Below are positions 15,270 through 23,189 of a stretch of 64,000 nt of DNA, piece by piece. Below the pieces are notes generated by a model. That model saw only the letters and a program-made list of their open reading frames with translations, was not told where the DNA came from and made no database searches. Each line of letters begins with the position of its first letter. Within the stretch, counting starts at the first letter, position 1. The DNA is from JABDIY01 sp963803845 (GTDB lineage Bacteria > Actinomycetota > Acidimicrobiia > Acidimicrobiales > SZUA-35). The translations under genes and the position numbers were made by a program. Location: the NCBI GenBank assembly GCA_963803845.1, contig CAWDNZ010000005.1, forward strand, positions 2,170,001 to 2,234,000, read 5' to 3'.

Positions 15270-16271
15270 ATGGACTTCGGTGTCGTTCTCCAAACTGACC
15301 CACCCGCCTGGCGGGTAGTCGATCTGGCCGTGAAAGCTGAGACGCTCGGCTTCAACCACGGCTGGACATTCGACAGTCACGTCTTGTGGCAGGAGCCCTA
15401 TGTGATCTATTCACAGATGCTTTCAGCCACAAAGCGGATGAAAGTGGGGCCGATGGTCACCAACCCGGGCACCCGCAACTGGACGGTCACCGCCTCCCAC
15501 TTCGCCACGCTCAACGACATGTTCGGCAATCGGACGATATGTGGTATCGGTAGGGGCGACTCCGCCATGCGGGTCCTGGGCCACACGCCGGCCAAACTCG
15601 ACACGCTCAGCCAGGCAATGCACGTAATCAAAGAACTGGCCGAGGGCCGCGAAGTCACCTACAACAACACCCAACAGCACTTCCCGTGGGCTGGTGAATC
15701 CGAATTGAAAATCCTCATGGCTGCGTACGGGCCAAAGGCGTTGAACCTGTGCGGCACACAGGCCGACGGTTTCATCCTGCAGCTGGCCGACCTCAGCATG
15801 GCCGAGTGGACGATCGGCGCAGTGCGAGCAGCGGCGGCAGATGCCGGGCGGAACCCCGACGATCTGTACATCTGCGTTGCTGCGCCGGCATATGTGGGGG
15901 ACGACGTTGCCCACCAGCGAGATCAGTGCCGCTGGTTCGGCGGGATGGTGGGCAACCACGTTGCTGATCTGGTGGAGCGCTATGGCGGTGACGGCAGTGC
16001 TGTACCGCAGGCGCTGACGGACTACATCAAAGAACGCGAGGGGTATGACTACAGCGGTCACGGCAAGGCCGGCAATGCCCACACCGACTTCGTTCCCGAC
16101 GACATCATCGATCGCTTCTGCATCCTGGGACCAGAAGCGGCCCACATCGAACGCCTGCAAGCTCTGAAGGCATTGGGGGTCGACCAGTTCGCCATCTACC
16201 TGATGCACGACCAGCAGGACGAGACCCTCCGCGCCTACGGACAACGAATCATCCCGGCGATCAACCGATAG
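15270..16271 (+). CDS. LLM-class flavin/F420-dependent oxidoreductase in pyrimidine operon
   Basis: Product of 333 residues of the luciferase-like monooxygenase TIM-barrel class, recognisable from TLGFNHGWTFDSHVLWQEPY, MLSATKRMKVGPMVTNPGTR and GIGRGDSAMRVLGH. It resembles the actinobacterial group often described as F420-dependent (TIGR03842-like), which tends to occur with dihydropyrimidinase. It follows the dihydropyrimidinase by 53 nt on the same strand. A pyrimidine reductase is missing here, so I infer that this enzyme may reduce the pyrimidine ring, or process a product, with F420H2 or FMNH2. That role is a hypothesis. Confidence 0.8.
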   Translation: MDFGVVLQTDPPAWRVVDLAVKAETLGFNHGWTFDSHVLWQEPYVIYSQMLSATKRMKVGPMVTNPGTRNWTVTASHFATLNDMFGNRTICGIGRGDSAMRVLGHTPAKLDTLSQAMHVIKELAEGREVTYNNTQQHFPWAGESELKILMAAYGPKALNLCGTQADGFILQLADLSMAEWTIGAVRAAAADAGRNPDDLYICVAAPAYVGDDVAHQRDQCRWFGGMVGNHVADLVERYGGDGSAVPQALTDYIKEREGYDYSGHGKAGNAHTDFVPDDIIDRFCILGPEAAHIERLQALKALGVDQFAIYLMHDQQDETLRAYGQRIIPAINR

Positions 16272-16344
16272 GTACCACTACAGACCCACCCGCTCGGTGG
16301 CGTTTCAAGCAGCAGAACCTCGGGCCAACGACTAGGGTCGCCAG

Positions 16345-18429
16345 ATGCCGGACACAGTAGGTGGCGGCGAGTTCAAGCGCTCGCTGGGACTGCTTCACGT
16401 GTTCTCACTCAGCACGGGCGCCATGGTCAGCTCGGGACTCTTCCTGCTGCCCGGTCTGGCCTTCAGCAAGGGTGGCCCATCGGTGATCCTGGCGTACGCG
16501 ATTGCTGGACTGATGGCGATCCCCGCCATGCTGAGCGTGGCCGAACTCAGCACGGCGCTTCCAAAGGCTGGCGGTGCCTACTATTTTCTTGAACGAGCTC
16601 TGGGACCCGCTGTGGGCACTGTCGCTGGCTTCGGAACGTGGCTCTCCCTGGTTCTCAAAGACGCCTTTGCCCTCATTGGAATGAGTGCCTACCTCAACCT
16701 GGTTTTCGAGATACCGAGTAAGCCCCTTGCATTGGCCTTGATCGCCGGTTTTACCGTCCTGAACGTTCTCGGATCCAAGACCAGCGCAGGCGTACAGATC
16801 GTCCTCGTCGCATTCGTGCTCGCCGTCATGGCAGTGTTCCTTCTCGCCGGGCTACCCCAAACCAATGCGGGCGCCGGCGGCTTCGATCCGTTCTTTGACG
16901 CGGGAGCCGGTGGCGTGGCCGCGGTCGTCGGCCTGGTCTTTGTTTCCTATGGCGGACTCACGAAGGTGGCAAGTGTTGCCGAGGAGATCGAGGATCCGTC
17001 CCGCAACATCCCTCTCGGCATGACGCTTTCCCTCATCGTGAGCACGCTGCTCTACACCCTTGCCGTCACGGTCGCCGTCGGGGTCGTGCCGGCAGTGGAA
17101 CTCCGCGATGACCTGGCCCCGATCCATTCTGCTGCTGAGGCCGTCCTCCCAGGAGTAGGCGTTCTTCTAGTGGTTCTGGCCGCCCTTGCCGCGTTCTCTT
17201 CTGCGGTCAATGCGGGAATCCTCGCCGCCGCCCGGTACCCCCTTGCCATGAGTCGGGACGGGCTGGTGAGCGCACGCTTTGGGAGGTTGGGAAGTCACAG
17301 GACACCGGTCGCCGGCATCGTTATCACCGGCGCCGCAATGGCGTTTGTCGTGATCGTTCTGGATGTGTCGGCCATAGCGAAGGTGGCCAGCGCATTCGTG
17401 CTGCTGACCCTTGGCTTGGTGAACCTGGCAGTCATCGTGCTGCGGATCTCCGGCATTCGCAGTTACGCACCCGGCTTCCGAGCACCGCTCTTCCCCTACC
17501 TCCAGATCGCCGGAATGGCCCTGGCGGTCTACCTGATCATCAACCTCGGGACCCTGCCATTGGCACTGGTCGGTGCGTCAATTGTGCTTTCTCTGTTCTG
17601 GTATCTCATCTATGGCCGCTCACGATCCAATCGCGCCGGAGCGATCTATCACGTCTTCGAGCGATGGGGCCGGTCGGCCGATCACACCTTGGACCGCGAG
17701 ATCAGCGCAGCCATGCAGACCCACGGGCTTAGGGCCGATGACGAATACGCCGGTCTGATTGCCCGCGCTGCGGTGATCAGTCTTCCCGAGGGGGCCGATA
17801 TCGACGAGGCGGCCAGACGGGCATCAGAGGTACTGGGGAGGCGCCTGAATATCGACGCCGGGGCAGTGTCTGAACAATTCGTCGAGACCGGCTCGCTGTG
17901 GATCCAACCTTCGGACCGCCATCCCACCGCAACGCCCGTTGCGTTCTTCGACGGGGACGATGAGCACCTGATCATCGTGCGCGCTGCCGCTGGCATCTTT
18001 ATCCCGGCACGGTGGGGAGGTCGTGGTGAAAAGGTCAACGCGCTCTTCTTCCTCGCCGGACGAAACGACAATCCGGGACGGGCCCTCCGACTGGCCGGGG
18101 AGTTGGCCGACTACCTCCACAGTGACACCGGCCTCTCCATGGTCGACGCCGGCTTCGAAAGTGAAGTGAAAGCTGCCCTGCTGCCCGAGCTCGACATCGA
18201 GCAGTATCCGCTCCTGGCCGAACTACCAGCCGGAGCCCTCATCGGTTGCCGAGTCGGCGACCTCACTCCGCCCGAGGGCGTCGACCTCGAAGCGGTCCGT
18301 CGCAACGGCCGCGTGATCCGGACCGACCCCGACTTTGTCCTCGGTGCCGACGATCAACTCACGGTGATCGGCCCGACTGGCTCCCTTCCGTCCCCAGATC
18401 AACTGGCCGTCACCCTCATTCGGCTCTGA
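16345..18429 (+). CDS. APC amino-acid permease fused to EIIA-like and RCK_C-like domains
   Basis: Product of 694 residues. Residues about 10-430 are an APC-superfamily permease with some 12 spans: LHVFSLSTGAMVSSGLFLLPG, GGAYYFLERALGP, VSYGGLTKVASVAEEIEDPSRNIPLG. Residues about 470-620 resemble a PtsN/EIIA-type domain (LNIDAGAVSEQFVETGS), and the last 70 residues resemble a TrkA-C/RCK_C ligand-binding domain (VRRNGRVIRTDPDFVLGADDQLTVIG). The soluble part probably gates transport in response to a ligand or phosphorylation. It may take up a pyrimidine-derived amine or amino acid. TAGGGT 6 nt before the ATG suggests a leaderless mRNA. Confidence 0.8.
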   Translation: MPDTVGGGEFKRSLGLLHVFSLSTGAMVSSGLFLLPGLAFSKGGPSVILAYAIAGLMAIPAMLSVAELSTALPKAGGAYYFLERALGPAVGTVAGFGTWLSLVLKDAFALIGMSAYLNLVFEIPSKPLALALIAGFTVLNVLGSKTSAGVQIVLVAFVLAVMAVFLLAGLPQTNAGAGGFDPFFDAGAGGVAAVVGLVFVSYGGLTKVASVAEEIEDPSRNIPLGMTLSLIVSTLLYTLAVTVAVGVVPAVELRDDLAPIHSAAEAVLPGVGVLLVVLAALAAFSSAVNAGILAAARYPLAMSRDGLVSARFGRLGSHRTPVAGIVITGAAMAFVVIVLDVSAIAKVASAFVLLTLGLVNLAVIVLRISGIRSYAPGFRAPLFPYLQIAGMALAVYLIINLGTLPLALVGASIVLSLFWYLIYGRSRSNRAGAIYHVFERWGRSADHTLDREISAAMQTHGLRADDEYAGLIARAAVISLPEGADIDEAARRASEVLGRRLNIDAGAVSEQFVETGSLWIQPSDRHPTATPVAFFDGDDEHLIIVRAAAGIFIPARWGGRGEKVNALFFLAGRNDNPGRALRLAGELADYLHSDTGLSMVDAGFESEVKAALLPELDIEQYPLLAELPAGALIGCRVGDLTPPEGVDLEAVRRNGRVIRTDPDFVLGADDQLTVIGPTGSLPSPDQLAVTLIRL

Positions 18430-19115
18430 TGCGATCACAGCCCTCAGAGCCTTCACGAGTGCCCGATTCGCCGTCGAAATCGTCCTTCGTCGAGTTCGCG
18501 GGCTTTCGGATACTCACTGTTCGGCCGCCTGCGGAACGCCGGATCTTTCAGCTGCTCCCAGGCCTAATGCTGTTCGGCCTCGCCCTGGCCCTCACGGTGG
18601 AGGCTGATCTTGGCACCAACCCGTGGACGGTATTCCACCAGGGCGCTTCGGAGCGACTGGGCGTGTCGATCGGCACGATGGTGATCGTCACCGGGGCTAT
18701 CCTGCTGCTCCTTTTCCGTCCTATCCGGGAGCCGCTGGGGCTGGGCACTCTGCTCAACGTTGCCGTCATCGGGCCGTCGGTGGACCTGTCGCTCTATCTT
18801 CTCCCCAACCTGACCGAAATGTGGCAACGCATCACCGCACTCGCCCTTTCCCCGGTTCTCTTGGGGCTGGCGTCTGGCCTCTACATCGGAGCGGGCTTGG
18901 GCCCGGGTCCCCGTGATGGACTTATGACCGCCCTGGAACGACGCGGTCTGAAAGTGTCAACCGCCCGGTTGCTCATCGAGACCACCGCCCTGACCGTTGG
19001 TTGGCTCCTGGGAGGAACCGTGGGCGTGGGCACGGTCTACTTCGCACTTTCGGTCAGTTTCTGGGTTCGGGTGTTCCTGCCACCGCTTAGAATCGACCCG
19101 CTTCGCATTGCGTAG
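18429..19115 (+). CDS. YczE/YitT-like integral membrane protein
   Basis: Product of 228 residues from ATG 18429, which overlaps the permease stop as TGATG, so the two are coupled. The sequence has about five hydrophobic helices and the YczE-type hallmarks LFGLALALTVEADLGTNPWTVFHQG and GLGPGPRDGLMTALERRG. The family is of unknown biochemical function; in Bacillus, YczE is linked to secondary metabolite production. A longer reading begins inside the permease gene and is not needed. Confidence 0.78.
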   Translation: MRSQPSEPSRVPDSPSKSSFVEFAGFRILTVRPPAERRIFQLLPGLMLFGLALALTVEADLGTNPWTVFHQGASERLGVSIGTMVIVTGAILLLLFRPIREPLGLGTLLNVAVIGPSVDLSLYLLPNLTEMWQRITALALSPVLLGLASGLYIGAGLGPGPRDGLMTALERRGLKVSTARLLIETTALTVGWLLGGTVGVGTVYFALSVSFWVRVFLPPLRIDPLRIA

Positions 19116-19239
19116 AGGTGGCCGCCGCAACGTTCGGGTAACACAAACGTGGTCGCCGCAAAGTTCGAGTTTGGCAAACGTGGCCGCCGCAACGTTCGGA
19201 TAACACAAACGTGGCCGCCACAAAGTTCGGGTTTCGAAG
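19115..19239. repeat. four 31-bp tandem repeats of two alternating types
   Basis: Four units follow the YczE-like stop codon: about 19115-19146, 19147-19177, 19178-19208 and 19209-19239. All share a core GTGGCCGCCGCAA.GTTCG. Units 1 and 3 continue GGRTAACACAA, whereas units 2 and 4 continue RGTTTSG or a close variant, so the array is a 62-bp unit repeated twice. The following stretch 19240-19445 holds no gene or other feature that I can support. Confidence 0.8.
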
Positions 19240-19445
19240 CTTCCGGCGGCCGAGTCCGCCGCAGCCGACGCTTCGGGCTGCCACGTGAAATGTGGCGACC
19301 CCGGGGGTTCGTTTTTCACATTGCCTCTTCGGCTCGCTCAGCAGATCGCGCTACGGCATGGGGGAACCCTGACCCTAGTAGACACAGGCGAACCCGGAGC
19401 GAGGTTCGAGCTTTCCGTGCCGATCCGCCCGAAGGAGGGGTCTGC

Positions 19446-20303
19446 CTAGTACACCGTCATGTCGATGCCCGGCCAGCGCAGTCCCACATCGCGCCGCGTC
19501 TGATCAGTCCAGTACTCGTGCCCCACCGGTGGGAAGCCGAACAACTCCCGCTCGCGCGGCGTGGCTCGCGCCAATAGATCTGGCCATTCCTTGAGGTGGG
19601 CCCGGCCGGGCCAACTCAGCTTTCCCATCCATGGATTTCCTCGAGCGGCATAGTCGGCAAGGAGAGCAAAACGATGTCGCTGGGGACCGGCAAAAGCCGA
19701 GCCCCGGTGGAGTGTGTCGGTCCGGTAAAGGAAGATGGTCCCTGCCGGTCCGATGACCGACTGTTCCTTCTCTCGCAGTTCATTCTTTTGCAGGCGGTGA
19801 GGGATTAACGGCACACGATCGCCGACTGACCGGGGAAGAACCTTCGTGGGAGCATCTTCTTCAGTCACATCGGACAGCAGGATGAACGTGGTCAATTGGG
19901 GCCAACTCCCATCAGCGCGCGGGACCACAAGACTGTGATTAATGAAGTCGCGATGATGGTCCTGGTCATAGTCGACCGCACCGCTGTATTTGGCCCAAAG
20001 TTCGATCTTATAGAGCTCCAGATCGGTGCTGCCACAGTACCGCTCTGCCGCATCCACGAGATCAGGGTGAAAGGCCACCTGGTTCAGTGCCCAGGAGTCA
20101 AAGGGCCCCAACCGCACCCCAGCGAAGGGGTTTTCTACGAGGTGGGCGAAGCGATCAGGATCACCAAAGTAGTCATCGGGCGTTGGGAACTCGGCGAAGA
20201 GCCCTTCTCTGGCTGCGGCCAGTTGGCGGGGGGCGAGGAACCCTTCCATGATCGCAAAGCCCTGCTCCCGCACCTCGTCCAATACCGAGTCGCCGATTCG
20301 CAC
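19446..20303 (-). CDS. phytanoyl-CoA dioxygenase (PhyH) family protein
   Basis: Product of 285 residues from GTG 20303, with TAATCT exactly 6 nt upstream, the leaderless pattern of this genome. The double-stranded beta-helix iron site is visible: YDQDHHRDFINHS gives the HxD pair and TDTLHRGSAFAG the distal His and a likely 2-oxoglutarate-binding region. Such enzymes hydroxylate small molecules with Fe(II) and 2-oxoglutarate. The substrate is unknown. It is distinct from the dioxygenase gene near 60 kb. Confidence 0.82.
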   Translation of the reverse strand: MRIGDSVLDEVREQGFAIMEGFLAPRQLAAAREGLFAEFPTPDDYFGDPDRFAHLVENPFAGVRLGPFDSWALNQVAFHPDLVDAAERYCGSTDLELYKIELWAKYSGAVDYDQDHHRDFINHSLVVPRADGSWPQLTTFILLSDVTEEDAPTKVLPRSVGDRVPLIPHRLQKNELREKEQSVIGPAGTIFLYRTDTLHRGSAFAGPQRHRFALLADYAARGNPWMGKLSWPGRAHLKEWPDLLARATPRERELFGFPPVGHEYWTDQTRRDVGLRWPGIDMTVY

Positions 20304-20475
20304 AGCTGAAGATTATCGCTACGGCGTGCCCCTCTAGAAAGCGTGGACTTCCCGATGAATAGCGGGCGGTACTGCCTTCCTGAAGCAGGTGAGATGAGCG
20401 GAGGAACTCCGCTTGGCGAGTGTTGAACCGGCCGGATTGCGCCGGGCGTGGTTGGCCTTCCGTAGAATCGGAGCC

Positions 20476-20889
20476 ATGAAAGCCGACCGACCTGCTGTCC
20501 TCTTCCTTTGTGTGCACAATGCCGGGCGGTCCCAGATGGCCGCTGGCTGGCTCCGTCATCTTGCCGGGGACCGGATAGAAGTGTTCTCCGGCGGATCTGC
20601 GCCAGCCGATCACACCAACACCGCCGCAGTGGAAGCCATGGCCGAAGTGGGAATCGACATCGGCGGCGAACAGCCCAAGATCTGGACCGACCAGATCGTG
20701 CGCAAGGCCGATGTAATCATCACGATGGGTTGCGGCGACGTGTGTCCGGTCTACCCGGCCACGCGTTTTGAAGACTGGGAATTGACAGACCCGGCAGGGC
20801 AGGGCCTCACCATGGTTCGAGGTGTCCGGGACGAAATCTATGAGCGAGTGGTAGCACTGATGGAAACCCTCCACATTCCCATCGGATGA
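20476..20889 (+). CDS. arsC: arsenate reductase, low-molecular-weight phosphatase type
   Basis: Product of 137 residues from ATG 20476. The P-loop C12-V-H-N-A-G-R18 is the CX5R motif of thiol-dependent arsenate reductases, and MGCGDVCP supplies Cys86 and Cys90 of the redox relay; DWELTDPAG completes the family pattern. It reduces arsenate to arsenite with thioredoxin or mycothiol as donor. No arsenite exporter or arsenical repressor adjoins it. TAGAAT lies 7 nt before the ATG, consistent with a leaderless mRNA. A perfect 7-bp hairpin (20397-20413) lies upstream. Confidence 0.88.
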   Translation: MKADRPAVLFLCVHNAGRSQMAAGWLRHLAGDRIEVFSGGSAPADHTNTAAVEAMAEVGIDIGGEQPKIWTDQIVRKADVIITMGCGDVCPVYPATRFEDWELTDPAGQGLTMVRGVRDEIYERVVALMETLHIPIG

Positions 20890-20935
20890 CCACCAACCCA
20901 GTTCCTCCAAACCGACGGCGGGCCGATAGGAACAC

Positions 20936-21868
20936 GTGACAACTTCGGAAAACACGCTCGCCGATTGGACCGTCACTCACATTGGCGATCTCTCCGGGCA
21001 AACGGCTCTTGTGACCGGCGCCAACTCCGGGCTCGGTTTGGCCACGGCGCGGCTATTGGCCGAGGCCGGCGCTGAGGTGATCATGGCGGGACGCAACCAG
21101 GCTCGCCTCGAGGCAGCTGCTGCTCAGATGCAACGGAGCTTGCCTGCCGCTCAGGTTGAGATCCAAATCATCGATGTCTCGTCGCTGGAATCAGTGACGG
21201 CCGCAGCAGAAGCACTCGTCGCAAGCAGAGCAAGCCTCGACCTGCTGGTCAACAACGCCGGCATCATGGCCAGGCCCAGGACGGTGACGCCCGACGGATT
21301 CGAGAGCCAGTTCGCCACCAACCATCTCGGCCACTTCGCTCTGACCGGTCGACTCCTCCCGCTGTTGGAGGCTCGTAACGGCCGGGTCGTCGCAGTGTCC
21401 AGCATCGCCGCCCAGAAGGGCGCAATACGGTTCGACGACATTCATCACGAGTCCGGGTATGACAATTGGGTCGTGTATCGCCAGACGAAGCTGGCCAACC
21501 TGATGTTCGGCCGTGAAATGGCCAGACGAGCGGCGGCATCGGGGTCCGGCGTCACCGCCACGATCGCCCATCCGGGGATCTCCGCCACCAACCTTGCCCA
21601 CGACATGAGCAAGGGTGGGTTCTTCCATCGCATTCAAGCCGCCCTGTTCTCCACAGGAGGACAGTCGCCGGAGCTCGGCGCATTGCCGGTGGTGTGTGCG
21701 GCAGTGGGGCCGGTCAAATCGGGAGAGTTTGTGGGGCCGAGCGGAATTCGGGAGTGGCGCGGATCAGGCGTGTCGCGGTCTTTTGTTCCGGAAGCGGCCA
21801 AGGACGGCGCTGCGGCAGCCAGGCTGTGGGACCTCTCTCAGAAACTCACCGACGTCGAATTCCTCTGA
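20936..21868 (+). CDS. short-chain dehydrogenase/reductase
   Basis: Product of 310 residues from GTG 20936, with TAGGA 5 nt upstream. It is a classical-type SDR of the retinol-dehydrogenase/oxidoreductase-like branch: the cofactor loop TGANSGLG, NNAGIMA, the Ser in VAVSSIAA and Y..TK in VYRQTKLANLMFG. The N-terminal extension (about 20 residues) and C-terminal tail are longer than the core. It reduces or oxidises an unknown alcohol or carbonyl with NAD(P). It follows arsC by 46 nt on the same strand, but nothing suggests a shared role. Confidence 0.85.
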   Translation: MTTSENTLADWTVTHIGDLSGQTALVTGANSGLGLATARLLAEAGAEVIMAGRNQARLEAAAAQMQRSLPAAQVEIQIIDVSSLESVTAAAEALVASRASLDLLVNNAGIMARPRTVTPDGFESQFATNHLGHFALTGRLLPLLEARNGRVVAVSSIAAQKGAIRFDDIHHESGYDNWVVYRQTKLANLMFGREMARRAAASGSGVTATIAHPGISATNLAHDMSKGGFFHRIQAALFSTGGQSPELGALPVVCAAVGPVKSGEFVGPSGIREWRGSGVSRSFVPEAAKDGAAAARLWDLSQKLTDVEFL

Positions 21869-21887
21869 TCCACGTGTTGAACGCGAG

Positions 21888-23009
21888 CTAACTCAGGTGA
21901 CCTCGGAGGTCGACGGCGATACGACCCGTTTCACCAGATGCAGGGTCATAGGTGACCAGCTCGTCCACTAGATTCACTACCGGGCAAATGTGATTGGGCA
22001 CTATCGCCATCCGCTCCCCCACCTCCGGCGGCTCGACGGTGGGAGCGCTGTGAACCACGCCGTGGTTGTCATACACCTGGACAATCTGATCCAGGGGGCG
22101 GTGGATCACTCGACCGTAGGAGTCCATCCATTCCGGCCGATCCTTGGTAAGAATTTTCGCTCCCGCATCCACCACGTACTTGCCATCGGCGGAATGAATT
22201 ACCGTGGCGATCACGACGGCGGCGACTCCGCCGGTGGTTGTCTGGCCCAGTCCCACCTGTTGCATGTCGCCGAAGACATAGGTGCCGGGCCGCTCCTCGT
22301 TCACCGGTGCCGACGCAGAAAGGAGTGCGGTGGGCGTGGACCCAGCGCTCACAATCAGATCGACCCGGCCTCCGAGGCCGGCCAACTCGACCGCCCGCGC
22401 CAGACTCTGGATTTCATCGTTCGCCGCTTCCTCAGTTGCGCCGGGTGTGTATCCGTGGCCGCCATGGGTGAAGAACCCGGCCACCGCTAGCGGTCCGTGC
22501 TGCACTTGGGGAGACAAGGCCAAGGCGGCCGCAGCTTCGGGCGTCAGGCCGGTGCGTCCCAAACCACTGTCGACTTCTATCATCAGCCCAAGCCCAGGTG
22601 CGGTGAGACCTGCGGAGGCGATCGAGGTCAGGATCTCCTCCGAGTCGATGGCAAGAAGCAGCCGACGGTGACCCTGCAAAGCTTCCCGGGCAAGAGCGGC
22701 CTTGGGTTCGTCCAGGTACACCGGGATCGCCACGAACAGATCGGTGGACAGTCCGGCTGACGCCAGGCCAACCGCCTCGCTGAGGGTCGCGCAGGTGAGC
22801 CCCTTGGCGCCCGCCGCCAATTGCAGCCGTGCGATCTGGGAGGACTTGTGCGTCTTGACGTGTGGACGCAGAGTCACGCCCCGGCGATCGCACTCGGATT
22901 GCATGCGCGAGACATTCTTGACCATCAGCGCGGTGTCGACCAGAAGAAACGGCGTCGCCACAGACGGAGTGGCTGCAACATCGTTGGTCCAGGAGTCTGA
23001 TCGATCCAC
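21888..23009 (-). CDS. fold-type III PLP enzyme, D-threonine aldolase / D-serine dehydratase-like
   Basis: Product of 373 residues. The N-terminal alanine-racemase-like barrel has the PLP lysine in LRPHVKTHKS, the barrel strand GLMIEVDSGLGRTG, and FTHGGHGY. The C-terminal domain contains NHICPVVN, the His-Cys metal pair typical of D-threonine aldolase and eukaryote-type D-serine dehydratase. Members act on D-amino or beta-hydroxy amino acids; which one is used here cannot be told. The start is GTG 23009, with TAGTCT 6 nt upstream supporting both start and leaderless transcription. It is convergent with the SDR gene. Confidence 0.83.
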   Translation of the reverse strand: MDRSDSWTNDVAATPSVATPFLLVDTALMVKNVSRMQSECDRRGVTLRPHVKTHKSSQIARLQLAAGAKGLTCATLSEAVGLASAGLSTDLFVAIPVYLDEPKAALAREALQGHRRLLLAIDSEEILTSIASAGLTAPGLGLMIEVDSGLGRTGLTPEAAAALALSPQVQHGPLAVAGFFTHGGHGYTPGATEEAANDEIQSLARAVELAGLGGRVDLIVSAGSTPTALLSASAPVNEERPGTYVFGDMQQVGLGQTTTGGVAAVVIATVIHSADGKYVVDAGAKILTKDRPEWMDSYGRVIHRPLDQIVQVYDNHGVVHSAPTVEPPEVGERMAIVPNHICPVVNLVDELVTYDPASGETGRIAVDLRGHLS

Positions 23010-23189
23010 CTTGGGAGACTAGGTGAGCCGGCTCCCGGGAGCGAAGATTTCCCCGGGTTGAGCGGGCTCTAGAGGTTGACAAGGGCAATTGTGCTAACTC
23101 CCTGAGCAATCTCGCTCAGAAAAGACGTGACATGCGCCACTGGCTGCGCGAGACTCGCTAGTGGGCGGAACAACAAAGGACGAGGAATC

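Noticed and set aside
20397..20413. Perfect hairpin AGCGGAG-GAA-CTCCGCT upstream of arsC as a terminator or riboswitch
   Set aside because: It has no T-tract and no surrounding conserved structure, and the arsC start appears leaderless downstream of it. Kept only as a remark.
20173..20976. Minus-strand open frame of about 267 codons over arsC
   Set aside because: Antisense to arsC, whose CX5R and MGCGDVCP motifs are clear on the plus strand.
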